DNA from: Armatimonadota bacterium
Lineage (GTDB): Bacteria > Armatimonadota > Fimbriimonadia > Fimbriimonadales > Fimbriimonadaceae
Reading direction: 5' to 3'
Length of the DNA stretch: 64,000 bases
NCBI GenBank assembly: GCA_018268255.1
Contig: JAFDWX010000001.1
Location: 620,001 to 684,000, forward strand
Shown here: in pieces, positions 62,360 through 64,000 of the stretch
Layout: each line of letters starts with the position of its first letter
How positions within the stretch are numbered: the first letter of the stretch is position 1
Position numbers and translations under genes: made by a program
Notes under the pieces: model-generated
Databases searched by the model: none
Told to the model about the DNA's origin: nothing
The model's input: the letters and a program-made list of their open reading frames with translations, nothing else

Positions 62360-64000
62360 CTCGTCATCGGGACAATCTCGATTCCGTTGATCTTCGCGTT
62401 TTGGTCGGGACTGTCGGGGGTTGCCTTAATTCGGATCTCGATCGCTGCACCTTTTCCTGGCCGGATCGACTTGAACTCTCGCACAACTGCTTTGTGCATC
62501 GCGCCAGCTTCTTTGAGCACATCGAAATTCGCCAGGACAACCTTACCGTTGATCAGCACATCGAACCGGCGCATGCCGATTTCCCCGTCAAAGGTTTCGG
62601 CAAAGTGCAGCCTGACCAGGTACTCGCCCGCGGGCACTTTGAACGACTGCGCGAAGTTTCTCCCGTAGCGCTCATTCTGGTACATCGCCTCCGGGCCAGC
62701 ATTGGGTGCCGAGCGATCAATCATATGGTCCGTTCCGTTGGTGGATCCTTCCAAAGCATTGGGATCGGGAATGAAGTCTCCGGCTGGCTCCGAGAGCGCC
62801 GAGGCGACTCGAATGGGAAGTTTCAAGGTAACGGGTCGATCGTCGGCCGGAGTCGGGAGCGCTGGATACTTAAATCCCGCCGGCATCGTCTTCGGAGGAA
62901 GAGCGGTGGAGCCCCATTTTTGGTTGGGTTTGGAGCCCATGGTGAACTCCAATTTTGCTCCCGCCATGATTTCCTTGTAGGTGATCCAGGCGCGGTCAAG
63001 CGGTTTGCCATTCAGCTTTGCCGATTGGACATAAATGTTCTTGAGGGATGCTCCCGGCGCGGAGATAACAAGGTTCTTCCCGTTTCCAAGCCCAATGGTC
63101 GCTTGCGTAACCATGGGGCTCCCCAGAACGTACACATCTGAAACCGGATTGACCGGATAAAAGCCGAGAGCCGTGAATACATACCACGCCGACATCTGAC
63201 CACAATCGATGTTTCCGCATTGGCCGTCGGGTTTCTCGCTGTAGTATTTGGATGCAACTTCGCGGACTCTCTGCTGGGTTTTCCAAGGTTCGCCAGTCAT
63301 CGAAGACAAATACGCCACGTGGTGGCATGGCTCATTGCCGTGAGCGTACTGCCCAACAAGACCACTGATGTCGGGGAGGCTGGTGTTAAGTTCCGTGCTT
63401 GCGGTGAACAGATCGTCCAGCCGCTTGTTGAAAGCCCTCTGCCCGCCGTAGGTGTCCATCAAGCCGTAGACGTCCTGCGGAGCAAAGAACATGTACTGCC
63501 ACGAGTTCGCCTCCGTATATTCGTCATTGATCAGCCCAAAGGGATTGAATGGTCGCCGCCAACCTCCGTCAGCCAACCGCCCCCGCATCGTTCGAGTCGT
63601 TCTGTCGTACACGTTTCGAAAGTTCGCCGCTCTCGAGTAGAACATCGCTGCATCTTCTTTGTGGCCCAACATTTCCGCCATCTTGGCGACGCACCAGTCG
63701 TTATAGGCCAATTCTAGGGTGATGCTGGTAGCTTGGCGCCCTGGTCGGCTAGGGAGATAGCCGTATTTTCCGTAGTCGGGCATTTCTCGCCAGTTGGCAA
63801 GCTGAGTTTCTTTCAGCGCTTGATAGGCCTTTTCCGCTTCGAAACCCTTAAAGCCCTTGGCGTAAGCCTCGGCGATGACGGGTAAGGCGTGGCGCCCGAT
63901 CATGCAATAGGTTTCGTTGTTCCATAACGGCCAAATGGGGGTGGTTTTCAACCCGCTTTCTCTGTATTGAGCTACGAGCGAATTGACAAATTCCGGAGCT
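62350..64000 (-). CDS. GH92 alpha-mannosidase with malectin domain, 5' end outside
   Basis: At least 549 residues; the frame is open to the window edge, so the apparent start at 63951 is only an internal codon. APEFVNSLVAQYRESG and LKTTPIWPLWNNETYCMIG, then GKYGYLPSRPGRQATSITLELAYNDW, QYAHGNEPCHHVAYL and NIDCGQMSAWYVFTALGFYPV are GH92 hallmarks, with the Glu and calcium ligands. From about 390 of the visible part, a malectin-type beta domain (FKVPAGEYLVRLHFAETFD). Releases mannose from high-mannose glycans. Confidence 0.93.
   Translation of the reverse strand, partial: APEFVNSLVAQYRESGLKTTPIWPLWNNETYCMIGRHALPVIAEAYAKGFKGFEAEKAYQALKETQLANWREMPDYGKYGYLPSRPGRQATSITLELAYNDWCVAKMAEMLGHKEDAAMFYSRAANFRNVYDRTTRTMRGRLADGGWRRPFNPFGLINDEYTEANSWQYMFFAPQDVYGLMDTYGGQRAFNKRLDDLFTASTELNTSLPDISGLVGQYAHGNEPCHHVAYLSSMTGEPWKTQQRVREVASKYYSEKPDGQCGNIDCGQMSAWYVFTALGFYPVNPVSDVYVLGSPMVTQATIGLGNGKNLVISAPGASLKNIYVQSAKLNGKPLDRAWITYKEIMAGAKLEFTMGSKPNQKWGSTALPPKTMPAGFKYPALPTPADDRPVTLKLPIRVASALSEPAGDFIPDPNALEGSTNGTDHMIDRSAPNAGPEAMYQNERYGRNFAQSFKVPAGEYLVRLHFAETFDGEIGMRRFDVLINGKVVLANFDVLKEAGAMHKAVVREFKSIRPGKGAAIEIRIKATPDSPDQNAKINGIEIVPMTSQN

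Noticed and set aside
63949-63951. Apparent start of the GH92 gene
   Set aside because: It is a TTG Leu codon inside the protein; conserved GH92 sequence continues upstream to the window end.

Overview
The window looks like chromosomal DNA of a diderm bacterium of the Armatimonadota, most likely the Fimbriimonadia. This is inferred from a prepilin-type protein with the sequence [13 protein letters not shown] after its methylation motif, secreted proteins ending in a paired dockerin-like module, scattered glycoside hydrolases of many families, and many genes with a TANNNT box 5-9 bases before the start codon and no ribosome binding site. No phylogenetic marker was compared, so the assignment is tentative.

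Layout. 1-4.1 kb (minus): tightly overlapped operon CPBP protease, cysteine desulfurase, queC, queE, lipoprotein. 4.2-9 kb: secreted thioredoxin-like protein, typA, GH44 glycanase. 9-16.3 kb (minus): mreB-mreC-mreD-gdhA, a Pro/Gly-repeat protein, purH and a membrane protein with Ig-like domains. 16.3-18.6 kb: ceramidase-like protein, yraN, rnhB. 18.6-26.3 kb: AT-richer accessory island, all minus strand, ending next to tRNA-Ser(GCT). 26.4-40 kb: lytic transglycosylase, methyltransferase, prepilin, GH172, cutC, plsC, GspE/PilB ATPase, DapA-like aldolase, GH2-like, nitroreductase, GH31 alpha-xylosidase. 40-49.2 kb: purE, an RCC1/dockerin protein, rpsO-pnp, a large zinc metalloprotease with dockerin tail. 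49.3-64 kb: serS, tatD, DUF4127 protein plus esterase, ruvAB, a WD40 protein, cytochrome c/sugar dehydrogenase fusion, pheA, cdaA-cdaR-GNAT, and a GH92 mannosidase running off the edge.

The most interesting region is 18.7-26.2 kb. Short open frames of about 70-90 codons carry decayed pieces of an Rhs/YD-repeat core end (GIGTARRWKPYGTILSG, FGWTGNTGSRYTG, YGYA/YGYV). They alternate with unrelated genes for lipoproteins, membrane proteins and soluble proteins. Several of these frames end on the start codon of the next gene (ATGA or TGATG). Two of the intervening membrane proteins are paralogs and one intervening gene is broken by an in-frame stop. It reads as the remains of a polymorphic-toxin locus in which immunity-like genes survive and the toxins are lost; no toxin domain is recognisable.

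The second theme is gene expression: at least 13 transcription-unit heads appear leaderless, while internal genes rely on ATGA overlaps and a minority of genes have strong Shine-Dalgarno sites (pnp, rpsO neighbourhood, mreB, the metalloprotease, a prepilin). The third is plant-polysaccharide use: GH44, GH31, GH2-like, GH172, GH92 and a secreted sugar dehydrogenase are dispersed rather than in one locus.
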